A stretch of 64,000 nucleotides of DNA from Actinomycetota bacterium (GTDB lineage Bacteria; Actinomycetota; Acidimicrobiia; Acidimicrobiales; Ilumatobacteraceae). This document shows, in pieces, positions 23,636 through 33,494 of this stretch. The stretch is from contig JACQZZ010000010.1 of NCBI GenBank assembly GCA_016213625.1, positions 1-64,000 on the forward strand. Reading direction: 5' to 3'. The notes beneath the pieces are model-generated. The model searched no databases and had not been told where the DNA came from. It saw only the letters and a program-made list of their open reading frames with translations. The position numbers and the translations under genes were made by a program. Numbering within the stretch: the stretch's first letter is position 1; every line of letters starts with the position of its first letter.

Positions 23636-24399
23636 CCGACGCGCCGGCCCCCGCAGCGCTCACCTTCACGGTGAGTCCCGACTTCAACGTTCGTCAGCTC
23701 CCTGGCTGGTATGTGGTGAACACCTGGCTGCAGCGGCACACGGGCGACGCCATCCACCTGCAGACCTTCGACGACTTCGGTGCGTTGCACCAGGCGCTCG
23801 ACAGCGGCCGCGTCGACCTCATCTACGCCAACGCGTTCGACGCGGCGCGGCTCGTGCGCGACCAGGGCTACATCCCGCTCGCCCGCCCGCACGGTCGCCC
23901 CGACGAAGCGGTCGTCGCGGTGAACGCCAGCAGCGCGGTGCACGAGGTGGAGCAGTTGACCACCGGCACCCGCGTGGCCACCACCGACAATCCCGACGTG
24001 CACATGATGGGCATGATCATGATCGAGCCGGCCGACCTCGGCCCGGCCACGGTGCAGATCAGCCGCTGCCCGAACTTCGTGCTCGTCGCCAAGGCGTTGC
24101 TCTACGACGAGGCCGACATCGGCTTCTTCCTCGCTGAGACGTTCGACGAGTTGTCGTCCACCATTCGCAATCAGTTGCGGGTGTTGGTGCGCAGCGAGAT
24201 CTTCGTCATCAGTCACCTGTTCCTGGTGCACCCGCGACTCGCCCATCGTGCCGACGCGCTGCGCCGCAGCCTGCTGCTGATGGACGCCGAGGACAAGGGC
24301 CGAGCGGCGCTCGACGACGTGGGCATCGAGCGCTGGGATGCGGTGGAGCAGGAAGAGGTCGAGTTCATGATCGACCTCATGGCCGCGCTCACGCAGTAG
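23632..24399 (+). CDS. Cytoplasmic PhnD-like periplasmic-binding-fold protein
   Basis: A 255-residue type 2 periplasmic-binding fold of the PhnD (phosphate/phosphonate) kind: FDDFGALHQALDSGRVDLIYANAFDAARLVRDQGYIPLARP and later KALLYDEADIGFFLAETFDELS. No signal peptide or lipobox exists, and no ABC permease or ATPase is nearby, so it should stay in the cytoplasm and not serve in transport. It is coupled to the upstream PAS gene by ATGA. A ligand-sensing role in signal transduction is inferred. Confidence 0.75.
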   Translation: MTDAPAPAALTFTVSPDFNVRQLPGWYVVNTWLQRHTGDAIHLQTFDDFGALHQALDSGRVDLIYANAFDAARLVRDQGYIPLARPHGRPDEAVVAVNASSAVHEVEQLTTGTRVATTDNPDVHMMGMIMIEPADLGPATVQISRCPNFVLVAKALLYDEADIGFFLAETFDELSSTIRNQLRVLVRSEIFVISHLFLVHPRLAHRADALRRSLLLMDAEDKGRAALDDVGIERWDAVEQEEVEFMIDLMAALTQ

Positions 24400-24402
24400 C
24401 GA

Positions 24403-25740
<1,338 letters not shown>

Positions 25741-25774
25741 CTATCGACCAGCAGGGGCAGTGCCGAATCCGATG

Positions 25775-26254
25775 TCAGGAAGTGGGTTCGGGTTCACCGG
25801 CCCTGAGCACGCCGGAGAACGCGGCCACCGACACCAGCAGACCACCGAGCGCGAGCGCGAACTCGGTGGCGGCATAGCCGTTCACCCGGCCCACGTCGCC
25901 CCATGCCACCAGCGCCGTGACGGCCGCGCCGGCGATGCCCCACCAGGGCAGTCGGCGGGCACCCACGAAGCCGGCGATGGCCAGCGCGATGGGAGCCAGG
26001 AACGGCAGGATGCTGATGAGGATGAGGCGCGGCGCGGTCTCGGGGCCGAGCCACCACGTGGAGAAGCCGGTGACGCGAGCGCTGTACCAGACCGCCGCGA
26101 AGCCACCCGCCACCGCGGCCCAGGCGATCCAGAATGCGGTGCTCCACCGATGCGTCAGCTGCCCGGGGTGTACCGGTCGAGGCACGCGCACGCGCTGCGT
26201 CGGCGGCGGAGGCTCGGGCAGCGCCACGGGTGCGGGGTCGGTCGTCGGCTCCAT
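25775..26254 (-). CDS. Small membrane protein, unknown function
   Basis: A 159-residue protein with a Pro-rich cytoplasmic N-terminus (residues 1-40, PVALPEPPPPTQRV) and four predicted membrane segments. The start is ATG 26254; TACCCT lies 10 nt upstream. No catalytic motif is seen and the family is not recognised. It is upstream of argG on the same strand, with a 46 bp gap that contains argG's own promoter-like hexamer, so it is probably a separate unit. Confidence 0.65.
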   Translation of the reverse strand: MEPTTDPAPVALPEPPPPTQRVRVPRPVHPGQLTHRWSTAFWIAWAAVAGGFAAVWYSARVTGFSTWWLGPETAPRLILISILPFLAPIALAIAGFVGARRLPWWGIAGAAVTALVAWGDVGRVNGYAATEFALALGGLLVSVAAFSGVLRAGEPEPTS

Positions 26255-26319
26255 CTGGCAGGGGAGGGTATCGGACGGGTAGCGATCCCTGCCCGTCACC
26301 AGGCGCTACCCTTCCGCTG

Positions 26320-27075
26320 GTGACTGGCACCCCCTTCCAGAAGCTCAGCATCTTCTTCCCGATGTGGAACGAAGAGCTCTACATCCACCGGGCCGTGGGC
26401 TACGCGAAGGACGAGTGCGAACGACTCGTGGCCGCGGGCGAGATCCTGGACTACGAGCTCATCATCGTCGACGATGCCAGCACCGATTCCACCCCGCAGC
26501 TCGCCGATGCGCTCGCCGCCGCCGACCCCCACGTGAAGGTGGTGCACCACCCGGTGAACCGCAAGCTGGGTGGGTCGATGAAGACGGGATTCGCGACGGC
26601 CTCCGGCGACCTGGTGCTGTACAGCGACGCTGATCTCCCGTTCGACATGGCGCAGGTGGCGCAGGCGGTGCACCTGCTGCGGTATTACGAAGCCGACATC
26701 GTCAGCGCCTATCGGTTCGATCGCACCGGCGAGGGCAGTGCCCGCGCCATCTACACGTACTTCTACAACCTGTTCATCAAAGGGTTGTTCGGCGTGCGCA
26801 TGCGCGACATCAACTTCGCCTTCAAGCTCTGCCGCGGCAGCATCTTCGAGCACATCGAACTGAAGAGCGAGGGCTCGTTCATCGACGCCGAGCTCATCAT
26901 CCGGGCGCGCAAGCTCGGGTTCGACGTCATCCAGTTCGGCGTCGACTACTTCCCGCGGACGCGTGGAGAGAGCACGCTTGCGTCCGGTTCGGTCATCAGA
27001 AAGATCCTCAGCGAGATGTTCGCGCTGCGCAAGGAACTGAAAGGACTCCAGCCCGTCGCCGGGCTGAAGTCCTGA
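26320..27075 (+). CDS. GT2 family glycosyltransferase (dolichyl-phosphate sugar synthase-like)
   Basis: A 251-residue GT-A glycosyltransferase. The nucleotide-sugar motif ELIIVDDASTDST is near residues 45-57, the DxD-type DADLPFDM near 105, and MRDINFAFKLCRG near 165, a pattern similar to polyprenyl-phosphate mannose/glucose synthases. There is no C-terminal membrane domain, so it would act at the inner face of the membrane on a lipid-phosphate acceptor. The start is GTG 26320 with TACCCT 7 nt upstream. The gene ends at a large stem-loop. Confidence 0.88.
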   Translation: MTGTPFQKLSIFFPMWNEELYIHRAVGYAKDECERLVAAGEILDYELIIVDDASTDSTPQLADALAAADPHVKVVHHPVNRKLGGSMKTGFATASGDLVLYSDADLPFDMAQVAQAVHLLRYYEADIVSAYRFDRTGEGSARAIYTYFYNLFIKGLFGVRMRDINFAFKLCRGSIFEHIELKSEGSFIDAELIIRARKLGFDVIQFGVDYFPRTRGESTLASGSVIRKILSEMFALRKELKGLQPVAGLKS

Positions 27076-27080
27076 TTCCA

Positions 27081-27131
27081 CGACAGTTCTCGGCCCCGCA
27101 ACCCGCCCGTGCGGGGCCGAGAGAACTGTCG
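27081..27131. terminator. Long stem-loop between convergent genes
   Basis: The 20-nt arm at 27081-27100 (CGACAGTTCTCGG, then CCCCGCA) pairs with 27110-27131, with one 2-nt bulge and a 9-nt loop. No U-run follows on either strand. It sits between the convergent glycosyltransferase and peroxidase genes and is best read as a bidirectional terminator of the U-less type common in actinobacteria. The stretch from 27132 to 27189 holds degenerate GTCGT-rich repeats and no gene. Confidence 0.7.
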
Positions 27132-27189
27132 TCGATGGTGTCGATCGTCGACCATGTCAGTCGTCGATCGTGTCGGTCGTTGCTCGTGG

Positions 27190-30100
27190 TCAGTCGTCGT
27201 TGACGATGGTGCCCCGCCCCGAGGAGTCGGCCAGCGTGATGCCGGTCGCCCGGCTGAGGCGCACCGTGTACGTCTCGTTGGGTTCACGGGTGCGATCGCC
27301 CACGATGGTGACGTTCACCGTTGCCGTGAGCTGACCCGCCGGGATGGTCACCGTGGTGCGCAGCGCCCGCACGTCGGAGGGGATGCGGGCGGTACCGGCC
27401 GCCACTTCGGCGAGCACGCTCACCGACGCCGTGGGGGCCTTCGACAGCGTGATGGTGAACGAAGCCGTCTTGGTGCCCGTGTCGCCCTCGGTGATGGACA
27501 CGTCGTTGATGACCGCCGAGGCGGGCGTGTCGTCGTCGAGGATGGTGCCCGTGGCGCTCTGCTGACCGACCAGCGCATTGGTGACACCGGTGATGGTGAG
27601 ATTGAGCGTCTCGTTGGCCTCGGCCGTGGTGTCGCCGATGACGGTGGCGGTGACGATCTTGCTCACTTCACCCGGAGCGAAGGTGGCCGTCCCGGTGCCC
27701 CGCACGTAGTCGGTACCGGCCCGGGCGGTGCCGCCGCCGAGGGTCCAGCTGACGCTGACCGTGTTCGGGCTGGGCTGATCCAGCTGGAGTGAGAAGTTCA
27801 ACGGCGTGCGAGCGTTGCGCCCGCCCTCGAGCACGCTGACGTTCGGCCCCGCGATGACCACGGGGATGTCGTTGTCGACGATGGTGCCGGTGATCGACGT
27901 GGTCAGCGGGGCATTGGCGCCGAACACCGTGAGCGGGTCGAGTTCCAGGGTGAACTGCTCGTCGAGCTCCACTTCGGCGTCGTCCACCAGCGCCACGGTC
28001 ACGAAGGCGACCGTCTCGCCGGGGAGGAACGCCACCGTGCCGGTGCTGTCGGTGAAGTCGACGCCGGCAGTGGCCGTGCCCGAGAGGAGCGTCCAGTCGA
28101 TGCTCACCGGTTCGAATGCCGGCTGGTCCAGCGTGACCTCGAAGGTGATGGAGTTGGCCACGCCGTTGGCGTCGGCCTCGACCGCCACCTGGTCGGCGCC
28201 GGCCACGATGGTGGGCTGGTCGTCGTTGGTGATGGTGCCGGTGAGGGCGGCGGCGCCGGTGACGATGCCGCCGGTGACGCCGGTGATGGCGAAGTCGATC
28301 GTCTCGTCGGCCTCGACCAGTTCGTCGCCGACGACATCGACCGAGATGATGGCCTCGGTGGTGCCGGCCAGGATGGTGGCCGTACCGCCGACGCCGACGT
28401 AGTCGGTGCCTTCGGTGGCGTCGACGCTGGTGGCGACCCAGTCGACCGTCACGTCGGTGGTGACCGCCGCATCGAGTGCGATGGTGGCCGTCAGCGGCGT
28501 GGTGGTCCCCGAGCCCGCCTCGTCGACCGTGTCGACGGCGACGAGACCGACGCCGGCGTACTCGGCGACGAGGAACACCTGCGGTGCGTCGATGATGGTG
28601 AGGTTGGGGTCGGCCGGGTCGATGGCCTGTGCTGAGAAGGTGAGCTCGGTGCCGGGCACGTCGGTGATGGAGAACACCGTCGATGCGACACCGTTGGCAT
28701 CGGTGAAAGCCGTCTGCGTGGTGCCGTTGAGGTCGAAGACGACTTGAGCGTCGGCGATCGGCACGTCGAGGCCGTTCACCGGCTTGGTGAACAGGGCCGA
28801 CACCGGGATGTTGGTCGGGTCGGTGACCGGGTCGACCGTCAGTGCCAGCACCGGAATCGGCAGCACGCCGCCCGCCACCACCGGAGCGGTGGGGTCGCTG
28901 ATGACCGACTCGAAGTTCCCGGGCACGTCGAAGAAGCTGTAGACCACGCGGATCGGCTGACCGAGCTGGGCCGGCTCGACGAGCAGCGAGGGGCCGGCGC
29001 CGATGAACTCCCAGATGTCCGTGCCGAAGAACGGGTCGACCCCTGTGAGGGCCTCCCAGGTGTAGCCCTCGGTGGTGAGGTCGATGCCGTCGGGATCGAC
29101 CACGGTCGGGGTGGCGTTGAGCGTGTCGCCGACGATCGGATTCTGGACGTCGATGCTCACGATGCCCGAGACCGGGCTGTTGATGTCGGCCGGGGTCACC
29201 GAGATGGTGCCGTCCGCGAACTGGATCTGCTCGATGTTGAGCAGGATGTCGGTGCCCTCGTTCTGGGCGCCGCCACCGCCACCATCGTCGGCGCCACCAC
29301 CGCCGCCATTGGCCGGCAGGTGCGACACGGTGACCTTGCCGTCGGGGGTGAGACCCACGAAGTACTCGGCCTGGGGGAAGCGGTAGACAGCGGTGTCGAT
29401 CGCGCCGCTCGGTGCGGGGTACTGGATGCTGCGATCGATGTCGCAGGCGTTCGGCTCGATCGAGCGGTCGAAGAACAGTGTCTGGACGAGCGACGCGCTG
29501 TTGACACCGATCGGCGACTGTGTGGTCTTCTCGGTGCAGACGAGCTGCACCTCGAGCGACGCATCGCCATCGATCAGGTCGGCGCCGCCGCCGCCCTCCA
29601 GCATGTCGGAGCCGTCGCCGCCGATGACGATGTCGTCACCGGTGAACATGCTCGGCGAGCCCGGGGGGTTGAGCATGTCGCCGTCGCGGAGCAGGGTCTC
29701 GAGGCCGGTGACCTTGGCCATGCTGTCCTCGGTGAGTTCGTGACCCACGGCGCGGACGCGGTCGTCGCCGCGCAGCGTGTCGTCGGACGGGCCGCCCGAG
29801 ATGCCCTCGGTGAGGGTGAACCGGTCGCGGGGGTTGGCCACGCCACCCACCGCGAGCGGGGGCAGCGTCAGGTCGCCGAACGCAGGGACCGCGCTCTGCG
29901 AGTAGGTGGCGAAGTCGAAGCCGAGGCCACCGTTGCTGCTGTCCACGCCGCCGCCGCCGATGACCATGATGTCCATGCCGCCCTCGGCGAGGTAGCGGTC
30001 GTCGCCGGAGCCGCCGACGAGCACGTCGTCCTCGCCGGTGAGCAGCGCGAACGCCGGGCGCTCGTCGCCCACCAGGAAGTCGCTGGCAGGGCCGCCCTCC

Positions 30101-33100
30101 AGCCAGTCCTGGCCCGGGCCGCCAGCAGCGGCGTCGGCGCCGCCACCACCGACGACGACGTCGTCGCCGGCACCGGCGAAGGACTCCTTGTCGTCGGACC
30201 CGTGGAAGATGGCGTCGTCGCCGTTGTCGCCCGTGAGGATGTCGAGGCCCGTGCCGCCGTGGACGACGTCGTGGCCGTCGCCGCCGGCGATGATGTCGTC
30301 GCCGAAGGAGTCGGTGAGCACGTCGTTACCGGCGCCGCCCTCGATCATGTCGGCGCCGATGCCGCCCTCGAGCGTGTCGTCGCCGTCGTTGCCCCACAGG
30401 CTGTCGTCGCCTTCAGCGGAGGTGACCTTGTCGTTGCCGTTGGTGCCGAGCCAGGTGGAGTGGTTCTCGGTGAGGCTGCTGCCTGCACCGCGCAGCCGGA
30501 TGCCGCCGTTGGCCCGCTGCAGCTTCGCCCAGCCGTCGAGGTTCGTCTCGTTGTAGGGAGTGTTCGGGTCGTCGATGATGCTGGTCGGGTTGGTCTGGGC
30601 CGAGAGGTCGAACGTGTAGTCGCTGCGGGTGAACGCCATCACCGGCACGTTGCTGGCGTCGGTGGTGCGACGGATGAGATCGGAGAACGTGTTCACCTCG
30701 AGCTCGGCGAGGAGCGGCAGTCCCTCGGTGCGGGCGAGGTAGTACATGCGGTCGTTGGCCTGCAGGGCCTCCATCTGGTGCTCGAACACGAAGTTGAACG
30801 TGCTGCCGAGCATGCCGCCGAACAGCGGGGGTGCTTCGGCGAGGCCGCCGATCCACAGGTCGACGTCTTCGAGGCCCGTCACCGAACGGCCGCCGACGTT
30901 CAGCCATGCGCCGGTGCCGTCCATGAAGTCCTGGGCGTCGGTCGGGGCGCCGTCGACGCCTTCGACGATCAGCTGCGCCGCAGCGCGCTTGCCCTCGAGC
31001 GTCGTCTCGCTGGTGATGGAGGGGTGCGTGCCGTAGGCGGCGACGAAGTTGACGAGCGAACCGGCGTGGCGCAGCGACATGCCGAAGTCGTTCCAGTCGG
31101 TGTACGGGCGCAGGATCGTGCTGCCCGACGCACCGACGACGGTGCCGTTGTACAGCTGCCGGCGCACTTCGTTGAGCGGGGCGATGCCCTCGCTGCGAGC
31201 ACGAGTGAGGTTCAAGGTGGCGAGGTCGAGGGGAAGACCGACCAGGTTGTTGCGCAACGCCTCGGTGACGAACTCGTCGATCTCCTCGCCGCGCTGGTTC
31301 ACCATGCCGCGGATGATGGCGCCGGCGCCTGCAGCGGCGCTGAGCTGCCCCGCCGACCCACCGTCGGTGAAGGCGAGGGGGTTGAGGAACGCATCCATCA
31401 AGGAGATGTCGTTCGTGGTGCCGTCGGTGTTGGTGCGGGCGACCGTCTCGGTGAGCATCGAGTGGCCGAAGCGGTAGACGGCATGCGCGAACTCGGCGGT
31501 GATGGCCGGGTTGGCGGAGGGGTCGTAGCCGGCGAAGAGGTTCACGGCGGGCTGGATGGCCCGAGCGAACTCGCCGAACACGATGTGCTGGTACTCCATC
31601 TCGTTGACGAACTTGGCCGCCTGGAACAGACGCTCGCCGTTCCACTCACCGTTCGGCAGGGTCCAGTTGGCGAGAGAGGCGGGCGAGCTCACCGGCAGCG
31701 TGGGGATGAGCTGCTCGAGCTGACCGACGAGGCCGTTGTGCTCCTCGTGGAAGACGTGGTGCATGGCCGTGAGGCCGATGTTCTCGTTGCCGCGGCCATC
31801 ACCGGTGATGAAGTGGGCGCCGAGCATCTCGTCGTCGTAGGTGGTGGGGTCGTGGTCGTCGGTGGTGCCGGGGTCGACGTCGGCCAGCATCGGGAGGCCG
31901 GGGGTGGCCGGGTTGTGGTCGTGGTCGAACGTGCCCGGCGCCGCGTGGTGGGCGATGTCGTCGAGGAACGCGTGACCGGTGCGGACGAGGCTGCTGCCGA
32001 GGTCGGCGGTGCTCACCGGCTGGGCGGGGTCACCTTCCATCAGCTCGTTGGTGTTCAACACCAGCTGGGGGTAGCCGTTCGGGCCGAGGAGGAACTTGCC
32101 ATAGGCGTCAGTGGCCACCAGCGGCACGTTGAGGACGTCGGTGTCCTGCAACTCGATGCCGAGCTTCTCGAGCGCCTGCGTCTTCACGTCGTTCCAAGTG
32201 GGAAGGCCACCGGCCGCGCCGTCGAGCAGAAGGCCGGTGCTGAAGGCGCCGGATCCGGTGTCGCCGTATTCACGCAGGAACACCTGGTGTGAAGGGTGCG
32301 AGGTGTAGGTCTGGTTGTTGTCGATGTAGGGCGTCACCATGTTGGTGGCGTCCTTGACGTCGTCGGCCGTGCCGAGCACGCCGTCGTCGCCCGGCTGATT
32401 GGTGGCTCGGGTGAGCACCATGAAGTTGGTCTGGCTCGTCGGGTCGTACAGCGGGTCGTCGGGCTGCAGGGGCACGAACACGGTGCCGCTGCCACCCTTG
32501 GCCGCCAGGTCGAGACCGTGGTCGAAGAACTGACCGAACATGGTGAACAGCGAGTTGTACGACGCCGAGAAGCCGGCGTCGGGGGCGACGTTGGGGATGA
32601 CGTACTGGGTGATCGTGGGCGTGAGCGGGTCGCGGTCGTGGTCGACCTGCACGGTGGAGGCGCCGAAGCCGTGGCCCTCGGTCTGTGCGGCGGCCGATGC
32701 GGCGGCGGGGTTGTGCTCGGTCTGGTCGGCGATCAAGTTGCTGATCATGCGCGGCTCGGCGTCGAACACCATGCCGCTGTTCTGGTCGTAGGAGGTGGGG
32801 GCGCCGCCGGTCATCGGGCCGGGGCCGTCCATGTCGGGGGTGGTGTCGGCCTGCAGGTAGGTCGGTGCCGTGAGCCGGGGGAAGGTCTGGTCGGCGGCGC
32901 CGTACAACGCGTTCTCGGGGATCAGGTTGTTGTTCTGGCCGTTGGTCTGGCGCAGACCGAACGGCAGTGTGTCCTGCAGCACCTCGGTGGGGCAGGCAAA
33001 GGGGTTGGTGAGCTTGTCGGGGGCCACGCACAGGGTGCCGTTGCCATCGGGGTGTGCCTCGGCGATGAGGATCTGACCCATGATGAACTCGAGGTCCTGC

Positions 33101-33279
33101 TGAGTGAGGTTGATCCGGCTCGGCTCTGCCGGTAGCACGCTCTGGGCCATGACGGGCGACTGCCCATCGGCCACGGTCAGCACCACGCCGGCGACCAGCG
33201 CGGCGGAGGTCAATGCGGCAATCGAGCGTCGGGTAAGAATCCGACCACGAACAGTGATGTTTGATGTAAAGGCTCCCAC
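27190..33279 (-). CDS. Giant secreted heme peroxidase with RTX and Calx-beta repeats
   Basis: A 2029-residue protein. An N-terminal Sec-type signal ends near residue 46. The animal-type heme peroxidase domain follows: distal MFGQFFDHGLDL with His254, then GRGNENIGLTAMHHVFHEEHN, and proximal YRFGHSML with His606. Residues about 950-1230 hold glycine/aspartate nonapeptide RTX repeats (for example GGAGNDVLT), which bind Ca2+. A Gly-rich stretch and NIEQIQFADGTI follow. Four Calx-beta domains of about 105 residues each fill residues 1573-2029. This combination matches bacterial peroxidases called peroxicins. The GTG start has TATGGT 8 nt upstream. No type I secretion gene is nearby. Confidence 0.9.
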   Translation of the reverse strand: MGAFTSNITVRGRILTRRSIAALTSAALVAGVVLTVADGQSPVMAQSVLPAEPSRINLTQQDLEFIMGQILIAEAHPDGNGTLCVAPDKLTNPFACPTEVLQDTLPFGLRQTNGQNNNLIPENALYGAADQTFPRLTAPTYLQADTTPDMDGPGPMTGGAPTSYDQNSGMVFDAEPRMISNLIADQTEHNPAAASAAAQTEGHGFGASTVQVDHDRDPLTPTITQYVIPNVAPDAGFSASYNSLFTMFGQFFDHGLDLAAKGGSGTVFVPLQPDDPLYDPTSQTNFMVLTRATNQPGDDGVLGTADDVKDATNMVTPYIDNNQTYTSHPSHQVFLREYGDTGSGAFSTGLLLDGAAGGLPTWNDVKTQALEKLGIELQDTDVLNVPLVATDAYGKFLLGPNGYPQLVLNTNELMEGDPAQPVSTADLGSSLVRTGHAFLDDIAHHAAPGTFDHDHNPATPGLPMLADVDPGTTDDHDPTTYDDEMLGAHFITGDGRGNENIGLTAMHHVFHEEHNGLVGQLEQLIPTLPVSSPASLANWTLPNGEWNGERLFQAAKFVNEMEYQHIVFGEFARAIQPAVNLFAGYDPSANPAITAEFAHAVYRFGHSMLTETVARTNTDGTTNDISLMDAFLNPLAFTDGGSAGQLSAAAGAGAIIRGMVNQRGEEIDEFVTEALRNNLVGLPLDLATLNLTRARSEGIAPLNEVRRQLYNGTVVGASGSTILRPYTDWNDFGMSLRHAGSLVNFVAAYGTHPSITSETTLEGKRAAAQLIVEGVDGAPTDAQDFMDGTGAWLNVGGRSVTGLEDVDLWIGGLAEAPPLFGGMLGSTFNFVFEHQMEALQANDRMYYLARTEGLPLLAELEVNTFSDLIRRTTDASNVPVMAFTRSDYTFDLSAQTNPTSIIDDPNTPYNETNLDGWAKLQRANGGIRLRGAGSSLTENHSTWLGTNGNDKVTSAEGDDSLWGNDGDDTLEGGIGADMIEGGAGNDVLTDSFGDDIIAGGDGHDVVHGGTGLDILTGDNGDDAIFHGSDDKESFAGAGDDVVVGGGGADAAAGGPGQDWLEGGPASDFLVGDERPAFALLTGEDDVLVGGSGDDRYLAEGGMDIMVIGGGGVDSSNGGLGFDFATYSQSAVPAFGDLTLPPLAVGGVANPRDRFTLTEGISGGPSDDTLRGDDRVRAVGHELTEDSMAKVTGLETLLRDGDMLNPPGSPSMFTGDDIVIGGDGSDMLEGGGGADLIDGDASLEVQLVCTEKTTQSPIGVNSASLVQTLFFDRSIEPNACDIDRSIQYPAPSGAIDTAVYRFPQAEYFVGLTPDGKVTVSHLPANGGGGGADDGGGGGAQNEGTDILLNIEQIQFADGTISVTPADINSPVSGIVSIDVQNPIVGDTLNATPTVVDPDGIDLTTEGYTWEALTGVDPFFGTDIWEFIGAGPSLLVEPAQLGQPIRVVYSFFDVPGNFESVISDPTAPVVAGGVLPIPVLALTVDPVTDPTNIPVSALFTKPVNGLDVPIADAQVVFDLNGTTQTAFTDANGVASTVFSITDVPGTELTFSAQAIDPADPNLTIIDAPQVFLVAEYAGVGLVAVDTVDEAGSGTTTPLTATIALDAAVTTDVTVDWVATSVDATEGTDYVGVGGTATILAGTTEAIISVDVVGDELVEADETIDFAITGVTGGIVTGAAALTGTITNDDQPTIVAGADQVAVEADANGVANSITFEVTLDQPAFEPVSIDWTLLSGTATAGVDFTDSTGTVAFLPGETVAFVTVALVDDAEVELDEQFTLELDPLTVFGANAPLTTSITGTIVDNDIPVVIAGPNVSVLEGGRNARTPLNFSLQLDQPSPNTVSVSWTLGGGTARAGTDYVRGTGTATFAPGEVSKIVTATVIGDTTAEANETLNLTITGVTNALVGQQSATGTILDDDTPASAVINDVSITEGDTGTKTASFTITLSKAPTASVSVLAEVAAGTARIPSDVRALRTTVTIPAGQLTATVNVTIVGDRTREPNETYTVRLSRATGITLADSSGRGTIVNDD

Positions 33280-33494
33280 GGGACGGCACCATAAACAGTT
33301 GCGCAGCGGAGGGCCATAGGTCCGGACCTCAATGGGTCCCCCGACCTACCTGCGACTTTTACGTCTCTTGGATGAACGCCTCAAGACCTACGACCATCGT
33401 CCTACGACTACGCAGAGTGATGGTTGCGGGTGCTGCGCCCTCGACTCGAATCCGCCTTGGTAGATTCAGTCGACGGACTTCCCCCGGAGCACTC
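33280..33494. promoter_or_regulatory. Divergent intergenic region: peroxidase and transpeptidase promoters
   Basis: TATGGT on the minus strand (33293 to 33288) lies 8 nt before the peroxidase GTG. A perfect 12-bp palindrome AGGTCCGGACCT spans 33318-33329, upstream of that element, and could be an operator. TAGATT at 33461-33466 could be the -10 for the transpeptidase, whose GTG at 33495 has GGAG at 33486-33489. No gene is apparent in this stretch. Confidence 0.45.

Noticed and set aside
27132-27189. GTCGT-rich degenerate repeats after the glycosyltransferase terminator
   Set aside because: Unit length is irregular and no coding frame or known element is apparent; treated as low-complexity spacer.
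29580-30430. Regular short repeats resembling a CRISPR or satellite array
   Set aside because: The repeats encode GGxGxDxLx RTX units in frame inside the peroxidase gene; unit length varies with the protein repeat and there are no spacers.
28744-32292. 1182-codon open frame on the plus strand opposite the peroxidase gene
   Set aside because: It is the antisense shadow of a GC-rich real gene: the peroxidase has signal peptide, heme motifs and RTX repeats, while this frame shows only repetitive Val/Gly/Ala/Arg residues and no motif.
33372-33494. N-terminal extension of the L,D-transpeptidase from ATG 33372
   Set aside because: No Shine-Dalgarno or -10 at the proper distance, and it overlaps the likely promoter; GTG 33495 has GGAG and gives a normal membrane anchor.
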